A stretch of DNA of 64,000 bases from Microtetraspora sp. NBRC 13810 (GCF_030268685.1 NZ_BSRQ01000002.1:248001-312000), one strand, 5' to 3'. Numbered from the stretch's first letter, positions 41,232-49,740 are shown. The notes: generated from the letters alone by a model not told the origin. Translations and numbers: made by a program.

Positions 41232-42215
41232 GTGCTCCTCAGCAATCGTGCCGTCTTCGCCAGCTCCGACCTCGACGAGGTCCGCGGCGAGGTCGCCAAG
41301 GTGTTCTGCCCGCACCGGCTGGATCTGGCCGGCGACGCGGACCTGCTGTCGGCCCGGTTCAACTCCGTCCAGCTCGGCTCGGTCCGCGTCAGTTACCTCG
41401 ATTACGGGGCCGACGTGCACATCGAACCAGGCGACCTCGATACGTTCTTCCTGGTCATGATCCCGCTCGCCGGGCGAAGCCTGATCCGCGTCGGCGACAA
41501 GGAGATCGTCTCGACCTCGTCGCTGGCCTCGCTGCCCTCGCCGACCCGCCACCTCGACATGCGCTGGGCCGCCGGCTGCCCCCAGTTGGTGGTCAAGTTC
41601 GAGCGCACCTCGATCGAGCGCGCGTTGGAGCAGATGCTCGGCGAACAACTTGACGACCCGGTCGTCTTCGACCCGGGCATGGACCTGACGACGGGCTGGA
41701 CCCGATCCTGGCGGGGCATGGCCGACCTGCTCGTCAGGGAGGCCGAGCGCGACGACGGACTGACCGGCCATCCGCTGGCCATCGCACACCTGGAGAACGC
41801 CCTGATCACCCTGCTGCTGACCATGCAGCCCTCCAACTACCTGGAACGGCTGACGGCACCCAGGCCGCCCGCTCTGCCGAAGGTCGTGCGCCGGGCGATG
41901 GAGTTCATCGAAGGGCACGCGCACCTCCCGCTCACCACTACCGACATCGCCGGCGCCGTCGCGGTCAGCAGCCGCTCTCTGCAGGAAGGTTTCCGCGCGC
42001 ATCTCGGGCTGACCCCCATGACCCACCTCAGGCAGGTGCGACTGGCGCGGGTCCACGATGAGCTCAGGACGGCCGACCCCGCCAGGGCCACGGTGACCAC
42101 GGTGGCCGCCCGATGGGGCTTCCTGCACCAGGGACGTTTCGCCGCCCAGTACCGCGAGAGGTACGGGCAACCGCCGTCGGAGACGTTGCGCAGGGGTTCC
42201 GCGTCAGGTGGATGA
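41232..42215 (+). CDS. AraC-family transcriptional regulator
   Basis: 327 residues. An N-terminal AraC-binding-like cupin domain (residues 10-190) precedes the double helix-turn-helix (FIEGHAHLPLTTTDIAGAVAVS, SLQEGFRAHLGLTPMTHL, VAARWGFLHQGRFAAQYRERYG). The start is GTG at 41232. It is 101 bases upstream of a two-component flavin monooxygenase on the same strand and is the likely activator of that pair. Bases 41068-41231 hold no gene. Confidence 0.88.
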   Translation: MLLSNRAVFASSDLDEVRGEVAKVFCPHRLDLAGDADLLSARFNSVQLGSVRVSYLDYGADVHIEPGDLDTFFLVMIPLAGRSLIRVGDKEIVSTSSLASLPSPTRHLDMRWAAGCPQLVVKFERTSIERALEQMLGEQLDDPVVFDPGMDLTTGWTRSWRGMADLLVREAERDDGLTGHPLAIAHLENALITLLLTMQPSNYLERLTAPRPPALPKVVRRAMEFIEGHAHLPLTTTDIAGAVAVSSRSLQEGFRAHLGLTPMTHLRQVRLARVHDELRTADPARATVTTVAARWGFLHQGRFAAQYRERYGQPPSETLRRGSASGG

Positions 42216-42316
42216 GATCCGCGCTCCGCGGATGGCTCGGGCGGACGCACCGGCCGTACCTTTCTTGTCAGGCGCCGATCGCAACCCCACTCCTGACACC
42301 GAAGGGACACACCACC

Positions 42317-43540
42317 ATGCGCGACATCCTCATCGTCGGTGCCGGTCAGGCCGGCCTCCACCTGGCCATCGGCCTGCTCCAGCACGGCTACGACGTCACG
42401 GTGGTCTCCAATCGCACCCGCGAATCCATCCGCGACGGCCGGGTGATGTCCGGCCAGGCTATGTTCGGCACCGCGCAGGCTTACGAGCGTGAGCTCGGCC
42501 TGGACTGGTGGGCCGACGTCTGCCCGCCCATCGAGGGCATCGCGCTCACGGTTCCCGGCCCGGAGGGAGACAAGTTGCTCGACTGGGCGGCGCGGCTGGA
42601 CGTCCCGGCCCGCTCGGTCGACCAGCGGCTGAAGATGCCGGCCTGGATGGGCGAGTTCGAACGGCTCGGCGGCAAGCTGGTCCTGCACGACGCCACCCCC
42701 GAGGACCTGGAGAGCTATGCCGCCCGGTACGACCTGGTCCTCGTCGCCGCGGGGAAGGGACAGATCGCCTCGCTCTTCGAGCGGGACCCCTCGCGCTCCC
42801 CGTACGCCGCTCCGCAACGCGCGCTGGCGGTCACCTACGTCAACGGTCTCGCCCCCCGCCCCGATCACTCGGCGGTCTGCTTCAACCTGCTCCCCGGCGT
42901 GGGCGAGTACTTCGTCTTCCCCGGGCTCACGCACACCGGCCCCTGCGAGATCATGGTGTTCGAGGGCGTGCCGGGCGGTCCCATGGACTGCTGGGGCGAC
43001 GTGCGCGGCCCCGCCGAGCATCTGGCGCGCAGCCGCCAGATCCTGGAAACCTTCTTCCCGTGGGAGGCCGAGCGCTGCGCCGGGATCGAGCTCACCGACG
43101 CCAACGCGGTCCTGACCGGCCGCTTCGCCCCCACGGTTCGCCGTCCTGTCGCCGTTCTGCCCTCCGGCGCACCGGTACTCGGCGTGGCCGACGTCGTGGT
43201 GCTCAACGACCCGATCACCGGGCAGGGCAGCAACAACGCCGCCAAGTGCGCCGCCACCTACCTGCAGGCCATCGTGGAACGGGGCGCGCAGCCGTTCGAC
43301 GCGGACTGGATGCGGCGGACCTTCGATCTCTTCTGGACGCAGGCCCAGCATGTCACGAACTGGACCAACGCCCTGCTGGCGCCTGCCGAACCCCACCACC
43401 TGGCGCTCCTGGGGGCCGCCGGACAACACCCGGAGATCGCCTCCCGCTTCGTCAACGGCTTCGACAATCCGGCCGACTACGCCGACTGGTTCATGGACGC
43501 CGCCCGAGCCGAGACCTACCTGAGCACGGTCGCGGCATGA
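42317..43540 (+). CDS. FAD-dependent monooxygenase of the styrene monooxygenase (StyA) family
   Basis: 407 residues, group E flavoprotein monooxygenase that receives reduced FAD from a separate reductase and epoxidises alkenes or oxygenates indole-like or sulfide substrates. FAD-binding GAGQAGLHLAIGLL is at residues 8-21; DLVLVAAGKGQIASLF and LNDPITGQGSNNAAK near residue 295 are typical of StyA. The ATG at 42317 follows AAGGGA. It overlaps the reductase gene as ATGA. The native substrate is unknown. Confidence 0.85.
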   Translation: MRDILIVGAGQAGLHLAIGLLQHGYDVTVVSNRTRESIRDGRVMSGQAMFGTAQAYERELGLDWWADVCPPIEGIALTVPGPEGDKLLDWAARLDVPARSVDQRLKMPAWMGEFERLGGKLVLHDATPEDLESYAARYDLVLVAAGKGQIASLFERDPSRSPYAAPQRALAVTYVNGLAPRPDHSAVCFNLLPGVGEYFVFPGLTHTGPCEIMVFEGVPGGPMDCWGDVRGPAEHLARSRQILETFFPWEAERCAGIELTDANAVLTGRFAPTVRRPVAVLPSGAPVLGVADVVVLNDPITGQGSNNAAKCAATYLQAIVERGAQPFDADWMRRTFDLFWTQAQHVTNWTNALLAPAEPHHLALLGAAGQHPEIASRFVNGFDNPADYADWFMDAARAETYLSTVAA

Positions 43541-44016
43541 GATCGCTCCGTGAGGCCTTCGGGCAGTTCGCGACCGGGGTGGCGGTGATCACGACGGCGA
43601 CCGCCGATGGGGAGCGGGCCGGCGTGACCGTCAACTCCTTCACCTCGGTCTCGCTCGATCCGCCGCTGGTGCTCTGGTGCCTGTCGAACCGGGCGCCCAG
43701 CGCGCCGCTCTTCCTGCGGGCTGGGCGGTTCGCCGTCAACGTCCTCGCCGCCGACCAGGACCACCTGTCCAGGCGCTTCGCCACGCCCTCAACCGACAAG
43801 TTCGCCGGGGTGGAGTTGCTCGGCACGCCCCTGCCGATACTCGCCGGGACGCTGGCCAGTTTCGTCTGCCGTACGGAGCGCGTCCACGACGGCGGCGACC
43901 ATCACATCTTCGTCGGGGCAGTGGAGCGCTACCAGCGGGCCGAGGGGGAGCCGCTCGTCTTCCACTCCGGCCGCTACCGGGAGTTCTGGCCCGCAATCGG
44001 TGCCGGCGCTGCGTGA
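43537..44016 (+). CDS. NAD(P)H:flavin reductase partner (StyB/HpaC type)
   Basis: 159 residues of the split-barrel flavin reductase family: FGQFATGVAVITT, GVTVNSFTSVSLDPPLVLWCL, FAVNVLAADQ, SRRFA and the terminal YHSGRYREF-like block (FHSGRYREFWP). It provides reduced flavin to the StyA-like enzyme with which it overlaps by four bases. Together with the AraC gene it forms a self-contained inducible module in the tRNA-flanked island. Confidence 0.88.
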   Translation: MRSLREAFGQFATGVAVITTATADGERAGVTVNSFTSVSLDPPLVLWCLSNRAPSAPLFLRAGRFAVNVLAADQDHLSRRFATPSTDKFAGVELLGTPLPILAGTLASFVCRTERVHDGGDHHIFVGAVERYQRAEGEPLVFHSGRYREFWPAIGAGAA

Positions 44017-44120
44017 TCCCTGCCAGGCTGTGCCGTGCCGAAGATCGGCGATCTTACGAGTGTGGTGTTCGCGGGACGATCTGCCCCGGCCGTCGAGAAA
44101 GTGGCGACCTCATTCGGGTC

Positions 44121-44453
44121 ATGGACCGTACTCGCGACGAGCCGGCGCCGTGCCCGGTGTGTGGGGCGCCGACCGGCCGGGTGGTCGTTCTCGACGCGGG
44201 GACCGGGGCGGTCGTGACAGCGTTCGTCCCGCCCGCCCGTCCGACGGCGATCGCGTCACATCCGGACCGGTCGCTGGTGGTGCCCGGCGGGCGGGACGGC
44301 TCGCTGTCGTGGGATGCCCGCTCGGGGCACTGCCTCGGGCGCGTTCAGGCACATGGCGACTGCGTCCGCGCGTCGGCGCTCGCCATCGGCACCGACCTGA
44401 TTCCCAGGATGGAACGCCCGCGCTCTGGCGGCTGCACGGCCGTGGTCCCGTAG
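44121..44453 (+). pseudogene. Remnant of a WD40-repeat gene
   Basis: A 110-codon frame from ATG 44121 has two WD-like blades: GRVVVLDAGTGAVVTAFVPP and a following IASHPDRSLVVPGGRDGSLSWDARSG. A full WD40 protein needs about seven, and no kinase or other domain is attached. It ends abruptly with an unrelated tail. Most likely the leftover of a larger kinase/WD40 gene, as at 35789-39520. Confidence 0.5.
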
Positions 44454-44631
44454 GCCGCTTCCCGCCCCCAAGCCCGTCGGCTTCGATCGCCACGACGGTC
44501 ACGGCTCCGCCGGAATGATGCCCATATCCGGTTCTAGTCACGATGACAACCGCGACATCAAGCCCGAGCCAGGTGATCCCACTACCAGCGACGATGCCTC
44601 AGAGATCACTAAATGCGGCTGTCCTGCCAGG

Positions 44632-45468
44632 TCAATCAGAATCCAGAGGCTCCACCCTCTCTTCGCTTTCGTCCCACGGCTCGCCGGAACGCGGAACCTG
44701 CTGCGTGGGAACGTTGTCACTCGAGCCGGTCGTATCCTTGTCTGCCCAGGGATCGTCCCCTCTCCCCTTGCCAAAGGCACCCATATTCGCACGGCCAACC
44801 TGTTTTTCATCTTTCCCAAAGCTTTTTGCGATGTTGTCGCCCGCTCGAGTACCTATGGAGGCTGATGGGCTGACGCTATTCGGTCCGGCGGGTGCGAGGC
44901 GGGGTTGATGAGGCCTGAGGTGTTCAAGGGCTCTTTGCAGCGGCCGGGTGACGAGACGGTCGAAGATCTCGGCCAGGGTTCTGTTCGCGCCCTGGTCGGC
45001 TTCACGCAGGACCAGTCCCCACTTCTGCCGCCCCTTGAGTAGTTCCGCGTTGGCCCTCGCGGGACCTGTCGGGCCGCCCAGCAGGTAAGCCGTGTACACC
45101 GCAAGAGCGGTGCCGGCGGCTATCGTGATCAATGCTGTCTGGCTGCCCTTCACCACCCTGGCAGCACCTCCGACCACCTCCGGGATGTTCCCTACGGCGG
45201 AGCTGACCTGCGCCGTCAAATCATCGATCAGCGAAGTGCGGTCGGCCAGGGCCGCAGCCCCCGAGCCGGTATAGCTCGCCGGATTCCCACCTATCCCGAT
45301 CGTCTTCGCAAGCTCGGCCCTCGCTCCGGCGGCGGACCGGCCGACGGAGGCACCTGCCGCTCGGAAGCCGTCGCCACTATTTTCCATGCCGTCCGTGTCG
45401 ACAGCGGGATAAGCGACCTGCATGGCTGCCATCATCGGCCGGACCTCACCTGGCACTTCGATGTTCAC
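44632..45468 (-). CDS. WXG100/ESX-associated-type protein with one membrane helix
   Basis: 278 residues. The N-terminal part (residues 25-120) is alanine/glycine-rich and helical, like WXG100-type secretion substrates; a single hydrophobic segment (ALITIAAGTALAVYTAYLLGG) lies near residue 125; the C-terminal half is polar and low-complexity. No toxin domain is recognised. The GTG start at 45468 follows AGGAGAA and overlaps the stop of the previous gene as GTGA. Pairing with a small WXG100-like protein and a divergent YbaB-like gene is a common actinomycete arrangement. Confidence 0.55.
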   Translation of the reverse strand: MNIEVPGEVRPMMAAMQVAYPAVDTDGMENSGDGFRAAGASVGRSAAGARAELAKTIGIGGNPASYTGSGAAALADRTSLIDDLTAQVSSAVGNIPEVVGGAARVVKGSQTALITIAAGTALAVYTAYLLGGPTGPARANAELLKGRQKWGLVLREADQGANRTLAEIFDRLVTRPLQRALEHLRPHQPRLAPAGPNSVSPSASIGTRAGDNIAKSFGKDEKQVGRANMGAFGKGRGDDPWADKDTTGSSDNVPTQQVPRSGEPWDESEERVEPLDSD

Positions 45469-45680
45469 AGATTCTCCTGCAACTCCCGGACCGCTTGCAG
45501 GCTGGTGTCCTCGGCGCCGCATATACGTCCCGCCGCCATGCTCAGCTCGGCACCGGTTCCGGCGATCATCGCACCAAGCTCTTGCTGTGCTTCGCGCCAT
45601 GGCAGGCGCTCACGGTCGCAGCGAATCCACCGATCAGCCAGCTGTCGCCCCAGGAGGAGGCTGATTGTTCGGGAGTATGG
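45465..45680 (-). CDS. Small WXG100-like protein, N-terminus uncertain
   Basis: The C-terminal part (AQQELGAMIAGTGAELSMAAGRICGAEDTSLQAVRELQENL, given here as about 40 residues in two helices) resembles small ESX-type helical hairpins. The frame extends upstream over the YbaB-like gene on the other strand, where it cannot be real, and no in-frame ATG lies between; the coordinates are therefore bounded at 45680. It overlaps the next gene by four bases. It may be truncated. Confidence 0.4.
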   Translation of the reverse strand, partial: PYSRTISLLLGRQLADRWIRCDRERLPWREAQQELGAMIAGTGAELSMAAGRICGAEDTSLQAVRELQENL

Positions 45681-45893
45681 ATGACTCACGCCTCTGAGCA
45701 TGACCAGGAATTGCTCGATCGGTTCATGGCTCAGACGCGACGGGCGATGCGGAGACTCCAGGAGGCGGAGACATCTGCCGACCGGGTGGTCGGGGAAGGC
45801 ATGAGCGCGGACGGCCTCACCGAGGTCAGCGCCGACGGGCACAGTCATGTGACCAAGACCAGACTCGACCCGCGGGTCCTCCGGCTCGACTGA
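45681..45893 (+). pseudogene. YbaB/EbfC-family nucleoid protein, C-terminally truncated by an IS3 element
   Basis: 70 codons from ATG 45681 (preceded by GGGAG). EHDQELLDRFMAQTRRAMRRLQEAE is the coiled N-terminus and VSADGHSHVTKTRLDPRVLRLD is the central strand of YbaB-like proteins, which normally continue for 20-30 more residues. The frame stops exactly where the IS3-type end begins (45894), so the gene was cut by that insertion. Confidence 0.55.
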
Positions 45894-45930
45894 TGTACCC
45901 CGAGTTCCGTGGAGTCGGCTCGGTTGGCTG

Positions 45931-46776
45931 TCATGCCAGCTGTGTGTTTGCGTGAAGTATCTCGTATTCGATCGGAGTGAGCATCCCCAGCGCGCTGTGG
46001 CGTCGTTGCCGGTTGTGGAAGATCTCCAGGTACTCGAAGATCGCGTTGGCGAGTTCGATGCGGGTCCTCCACCGCCGGCGATTGAGCAGTTCAGTTTGCA
46101 TCCGTCCCCAGAACGACTCGATCACCGCGTTGTCGTAGCAGTCACCGACCGACCCCATGGACGGAACGAGGCCGGTGGCCTTGGCCCGATCGGTGAACGC
46201 CCAGGAGGTGTACTGCACCCCGTGGTCGGAATGGATCACTGTTCCGGCTTGTGGCGCGCGATTATGGATCGCCATGCTGAGAGCATTGGTGACCAATGCC
46301 GCGGTCTGGCTGGAGTCGATCGACCAGCCCACCACCCGGCGGGAGCAGGCGTCCAGGACCACGCAGCAGTAGACCTTGCCCTCACGCGTGGGGTGCTCGG
46401 TGATGTCGGTGACCCACAACTGGTCCGGTGCTGTCCGGCTGAACCGGCGGTCAACCAGGTCAGCGGCGGTCGGCACCTGCCGGACCGGGCGGCGTCGCCG
46501 GTTGCCCGACAGTCCCTTCAACCCGGCCCGGCGCATCAGCATCTCCACGGCCCCGTGCCCGACCGCGATGCCGCGTCCCAGGACGAGTTCGGCATGGACC
46601 CGCCGTCCACCGTAGACGCCATGGGAGGCCGCATGGACCTGCTCGATGACGCCGGTCAGCCATGCATGCCGGACTGATCGAGGCGAGGGGGGACGGCTAC
46701 GCCACGCGTAGAAGCCCGACTCCGGCACGCCCAGCACCCGGCAGCACACCTGGATGGACAGTCCTTCGGCGGCCAT
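45931..46776 (-). CDS. IS3-family transposase OrfB (integrase core)
   Basis: 281 residues with the rve-type DDE core: D in LWVTDITEH, D in VIHSDHGVQY and E in AVIESFWGRMQTELL. The N-terminal VCRVLGV-like helix and SRPPSPRSVRHAWLT segment are also present. The ATG at 46774-46776 shares one base with the stop of orfA. In vivo the OrfAB fusion would come from a -1 frameshift at the CCAAAAG string near 46802, after which the frame reads KRRFEVIALMAAEG into OrfB. OrfB is intact, but orfA is not. Confidence 0.85.
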   Translation of the reverse strand: MAAEGLSIQVCCRVLGVPESGFYAWRSRPPSPRSVRHAWLTGVIEQVHAASHGVYGGRRVHAELVLGRGIAVGHGAVEMLMRRAGLKGLSGNRRRRPVRQVPTAADLVDRRFSRTAPDQLWVTDITEHPTREGKVYCCVVLDACSRRVVGWSIDSSQTAALVTNALSMAIHNRAPQAGTVIHSDHGVQYTSWAFTDRAKATGLVPSMGSVGDCYDNAVIESFWGRMQTELLNRRRWRTRIELANAIFEYLEIFHNRQRRHSALGMLTPIEYEILHANTQLA

Positions 46777-46960
46777 CAGCGCGATGACCTCGAACCGTCT
46801 TTTGGGGACACCACCTCTCGCAGCAGCTCAGCGGCTCGTCTGGTCACGGCCAGCTCGGTCTCCAGTTCGGAGATCCGCCGACGGGCCACCACCAGTTCGG
46901 TGTGATCGGAGGTGGACAGGCCGGGCTCCAGGCCGGGCCTGTGCACAGGGCCCGACACAG
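46776..46960 (-). pseudogene. 3' fragment of IS3 orfA
   Basis: Only the leucine-zipper end of OrfA is recognisable (TELVVARRRISELETELAVTRRAAELLREVVSPK in two overlapping heptad runs). The helix-turn-helix half that should precede it is missing and the upstream sequence is unrelated, so the gene is truncated. Confidence 0.6.
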
Positions 46961-47034
46961 CCGCACCGCGTTTCGCGAGGCCGGTACGACCGCCGCCACC
47001 GGCCGATGTACACGATCTGTACACGCGAGCCCGC

Positions 47035-47160
47035 CAGGAGCCCAGGAAGAACGAAAACGGCTCGCCAGAAGGCGAGCCGTTTTGAGAAACCGCAGGTCAG
47101 CGGCCTGCGAGGTGGTGCGCCGCCAGGGACTCGAACCCCGGACCCGCTGATTAAGAGTCA
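47035..47160. repeat. Right 126-bp direct repeat, overlapping the intact tRNA-Lys
   Basis: Partner of 40942-41067. It contains the tRNA terminator hairpin and the 3' two thirds of the tRNA. The similarity ends at 47160 inside the anticodon arm, the usual crossover region for tRNA-integrating elements. Confidence 0.75.
47054..47083 (-). terminator. Terminator of tRNA-Lys
   Basis: AAAACGGCTCGCC and GGCGAGCCGTTTT form a perfect 13-bp stem with a four-base loop, followed in the transcribed (minus) direction by a T run. It lies 30 bases beyond the encoded CCA. A near-copy is at 40961-40990. Confidence 0.85.
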
Positions 47161-47189
47161 GCTGCTCTAACCAACTGAGCTAGCGGCGC
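47113..47189 (-). tRNA. tRNA-Lys (anticodon CTT)
   Basis: Read on the minus strand, GCGCCGC at the 5' end pairs with GCGGCGC near the 3' end. TAGCTCAGTTGGTTAGAGC gives the D arm, CTGACTCTTAATCAG the anticodon arm with CTT, and GGTTCGAGTCC the T arm. The CCA is encoded (47113-47115). Intact and probably functional. Its 3' part is the site of the duplicated repeat that bounds the 41-47 kb island. Confidence 0.95.
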
Positions 47190-47347
47190 CCTGCGTGGAA
47201 AAGAATACAGGACTCGGGCGGGGGGTTCGTACATGTCGGGATCGTGGTGGGGCTTACCTGGGGGTTAGGTGGACGTGGTGGTGGCTTGACGTTTACCGGG
47301 GCGGGGCGGGGTAGCGAGAAGGGACCGATCGAGAGGAGAGAAGTCCG

Positions 47348-47710
47348 ATGACTTCGGAGCTCTGGACTTTCCGGACCGACGTGCATGACGCCCCCCAGGG
47401 CCTTGAGCTGGTGGGGTACGACGTTCAGGCCACGGACGGCAAGATCGGGTCCGTGGACGAGGCGACCTACGAGGTGGGTCAGAGCTACCTCGTCGTCGAC
47501 ACCGGGCCGTGGATCTTCGGCAAGAAGGTCATGCTGCCCGCCAGCACCGTCATGCAGATCGACCCGCAGGACAAGAAGGTGCACGTCAGCCGTACGAAGC
47601 AGGAGATCAAGGACGCGCCGGAGTTCGACGACGCGCGCTTCAAGGAGGTCGAGTACCGCCAGCGGCTGGGTGACTACTACGGCCGCTTCCCCCATGGCGG
47701 GGCCCTCTGA
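47348..47710 (+). CDS. PRC-barrel domain protein
   Basis: 120 residues with one PRC-barrel (GYDVQATDGKIGSVDEATYE, SYLVVDTGPWIFGKKVMLPASTV, PQDKKVHV). Such proteins are small stress-linked or RNA-associated factors in actinomycetes; the exact role is unknown. AGGAGAG precedes the ATG at 47348. A strong palindromic terminator follows the gene. It is the first chromosomal gene after tRNA-Lys. Confidence 0.88.
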   Translation: MTSELWTFRTDVHDAPQGLELVGYDVQATDGKIGSVDEATYEVGQSYLVVDTGPWIFGKKVMLPASTVMQIDPQDKKVHVSRTKQEIKDAPEFDDARFKEVEYRQRLGDYYGRFPHGGAL

Positions 47711-47742
47711 CAGGCCGCACGCCGCTCAGGCGAAGTAAGCGA

Positions 47743-47768
47743 GGGGGCCGCGCCCGGGCGCGGCCCCC
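47743..47768 (+). terminator. Terminator of the PRC-barrel gene
   Basis: GGGGGCCGCGCCC directly followed by its complement GGGCGCGGCCCCC makes a 26-base perfect palindrome, then TTC. From here to 48068 (about 300 bases) no gene or repeat is evident. Confidence 0.75.
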
Positions 47769-48068
47769 TTCGGCGTGCGGCACCGGTTGTAAACGGGCGG
47801 CCATGTGGTGCCGCATGGTGACGCGGCTACGGTGACGGGGAGGGCCGCCGGGAGGAGTTCCCCCGAGCGGGCGGTTTCTCCGGAGATCGGGGGCATGTCG
47901 CCTCGGTTGGCGACGCGTATGTCCCCGGTTGGCAAGGAGGCCGGGCGGGCCATGCCCCGTGCCCCGGCGGACGGGAGATCGACCTCTTCCAGCGGGGGCC
48001 GTAGACGCGGGTCCAGCGGGGGTGTTGGAGGCCGGGGGCAGGCTGGGGTGGGCGGGGCTGGTTGGGGG

Positions 48069-48662
48069 TTAGGGCCAGACGGGGCTGCCGGAGGGTTCTA
48101 CGGGGGCGATGATGTTGAGGCGTTCCAGCAGGGTCAGGAACGTGAAGGCGTACGGGGACGAGGCGACGACGGAGGCCACGCGGTTCCAGTCGACCTGTTC
48201 GCGGAGGGCTCTGACCTGGGGAAGCAGGGAGCCGTAGTCGCAGCTGTGCTCCGAGAGGGGCATCAGCCAGGAGATGACCAGGTCGGTGGCTTCGAGGACG
48301 GGGAGGATGACGGCGGACGCCTTCAGCGGCTCGGAGCGCTTGATCAGTTCGGGGGTGACCGGGCGGTCGGAGACGCGGAAGATGAGGTCGACGAGCCTGC
48401 CCTCGTCGAAGGCCTTGACGAGCCAGTCCTCGGGGGGTCGCTGGGTCCGGAAGCCGAGTTTGCTCAGGGTGTCGAGGGCGATCGGGACGTCGTCGTGTAC
48501 GAGTACGAAGTCGACGTCGTGGAGTGACGGGGCGGCGCCGCGCGCATAGGCGGCACAGCCTCCGGCGAGAGCGAATCGCACACCTGCGTCTTTAAGCGCC
48601 GTCCCGGCCAGCTTGAGTGTTTCCAGGATCGCATCCGTGACCTCGTGGCTGTGGCTGCCCAT
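48069..48662 (-). CDS. Nucleotidyltransferase-fold protein
   Basis: 197 residues. The N-terminal ALAGGCAAYARG followed by LHDVDFVLV (GG...DxD) is the nucleotidyltransferase active-site pattern of the MNT/AbiEii-like superfamily. The second metal-site aspartate is plausibly in LVDLIFRV. It could be a house-keeping-type or toxin-type transferase; no antitoxin-like partner gene is adjacent. The ATG at 48662 is used. Confidence 0.7.
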   Translation of the reverse strand: MGSHSHEVTDAILETLKLAGTALKDAGVRFALAGGCAAYARGAAPSLHDVDFVLVHDDVPIALDTLSKLGFRTQRPPEDWLVKAFDEGRLVDLIFRVSDRPVTPELIKRSEPLKASAVILPVLEATDLVISWLMPLSEHSCDYGSLLPQVRALREQVDWNRVASVVASSPYAFTFLTLLERLNIIAPVEPSGSPVWP

Positions 48663-48798
48663 GGAAGCGGGCTACCCGATCAACCGCGACCTAGACATGG
48701 GAAAGCCGGGTCCGGGTAGTGCGGCTCTGCCGAAATTCTGCCGCGCAACAGGAGAAGACCGGCAAAGCACCAGGAGAAGCCCAAGAGGACGGTACGGC

Positions 48799-49740
48799 AT
48801 GAGCATGACCGGCTCTGACAAGAACCGCGCGACGACCCCCGACGCGCAGCCCCCCGCCACCACCCCGGCCCCGGCCCGTGACGCGACGCACGGCAGAACC
48901 CGAGACACGACGGCACCCCGGGCCCCCCGCCACGCCTTCGACAAGCCTGCGGCCCCGGCGCCCCCGGCCCCCCGCAACGCCTTCAACACGCCCACGACAC
49001 CGGCACCCCGCGGAAACACCGGCAACGATCTCGACGAGGACCGCACGGTCACCGGTGGCCGGGAACACGCCACGGCCGAGAACCGCGAACACGGCGACGC
49101 CCGGGGACACGCCAGGACCGAGGACCGCGAACGCGACTACGACCAGGGACGCGTCCACGCGGAAGACCGCGAGGTCACCGGTGGTCGGGGACGTGCCAGG
49201 GGTGGGGATGAGACGCATAAGGAGCGGGTGGACAGGGAGCTGGCCGAGTTGCTCCAGGGGTTACGTGTGGCGGTGACGGGGGTGCAGGTGCTTTTCGCGT
49301 TCCTGTTCACCCTGCCGTTCGCGGCCGGGTTTCCCAAGGTCGACAACCTGGGGTACTGGCTGTTCTTCATCGCGTTGATGAGCGCGGCGTTCGCGTCGGT
49401 CTGCTTCATCACGCCGGCGGCGCAGCACCGGGTGCTGTTCCGGTCGAACCTCAAGGAGAAGATGCTGCACCGTGCCAACGAGCTGGGCGTGGCGGGGGCG
49501 GTGTTCCTCGCGGTGGCGATGACCAGCTCGGTCGCGCTGGTCGCGGAGGTGGTCCTCAACGCCTGGCCGGCGGCGTTGTTCGCGGCGGCGGTGGCGCTGA
49601 CCGCGGGCTGGCTCTGGTTGCTCCAGCCGGCCCTCGACCTGCTACGGCTCCGCCGGAGCGAGCAGAGCACGGACAAGCAGGACTCAGACAGGCAGGACTC
49701 AGACAGGCAAGACACGGACAAGCAGCGCACGGAACGCTGA
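48799..49740 (+). CDS. DUF6328 membrane protein with long disordered N-terminus
   Basis: 313 residues. Residues 1-135 are low-complexity (Pro/Ala then Arg/Glu/Asp/His-rich). The DUF6328 core follows: ELAELLQGLRVAVTGVQVLFAFLFTLPF and about four membrane helices, with ITPAAQHRVLFR between them. The C-terminal tail carries short repeats (QDSDRQDSDRQDTDK). ATG 48799 has GAGGA upstream; the frame before it shadows the divergent gene. Function unknown. Confidence 0.8.
   Translation: MSMTGSDKNRATTPDAQPPATTPAPARDATHGRTRDTTAPRAPRHAFDKPAAPAPPAPRNAFNTPTTPAPRGNTGNDLDEDRTVTGGREHATAENREHGDARGHARTEDRERDYDQGRVHAEDREVTGGRGRARGGDETHKERVDRELAELLQGLRVAVTGVQVLFAFLFTLPFAAGFPKVDNLGYWLFFIALMSAAFASVCFITPAAQHRVLFRSNLKEKMLHRANELGVAGAVFLAVAMTSSVALVAEVVLNAWPAALFAAAVALTAGWLWLLQPALDLLRLRRSEQSTDKQDSDRQDSDRQDTDKQRTER

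Larger units (their letters stand above)
45894..46960 (-). mobile_element. IS3-family element, truncated at its orfA end
   Basis: The left boundary is set by the end of the interrupted YbaB-like gene at 45893. A full orfB and only the 3' part of orfA are present; the matching right inverted repeat is not found and the sequence turns into unrelated DNA before 47035. The element is therefore immobile by itself. The right limit is approximate. Confidence 0.6.

Noticed and set aside
41068-47034. The tRNA-flanked island as an active integrative element
   Set aside because: No integrase, excisionase, replication or transfer gene is present and the repeats have diverged.
47805-48527. 240-codon plus-strand frame opposite the nucleotidyltransferase gene
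   Set aside because: It is the complementary-strand shadow of the minus-strand gene with a glycine/arginine-rich artefact composition.
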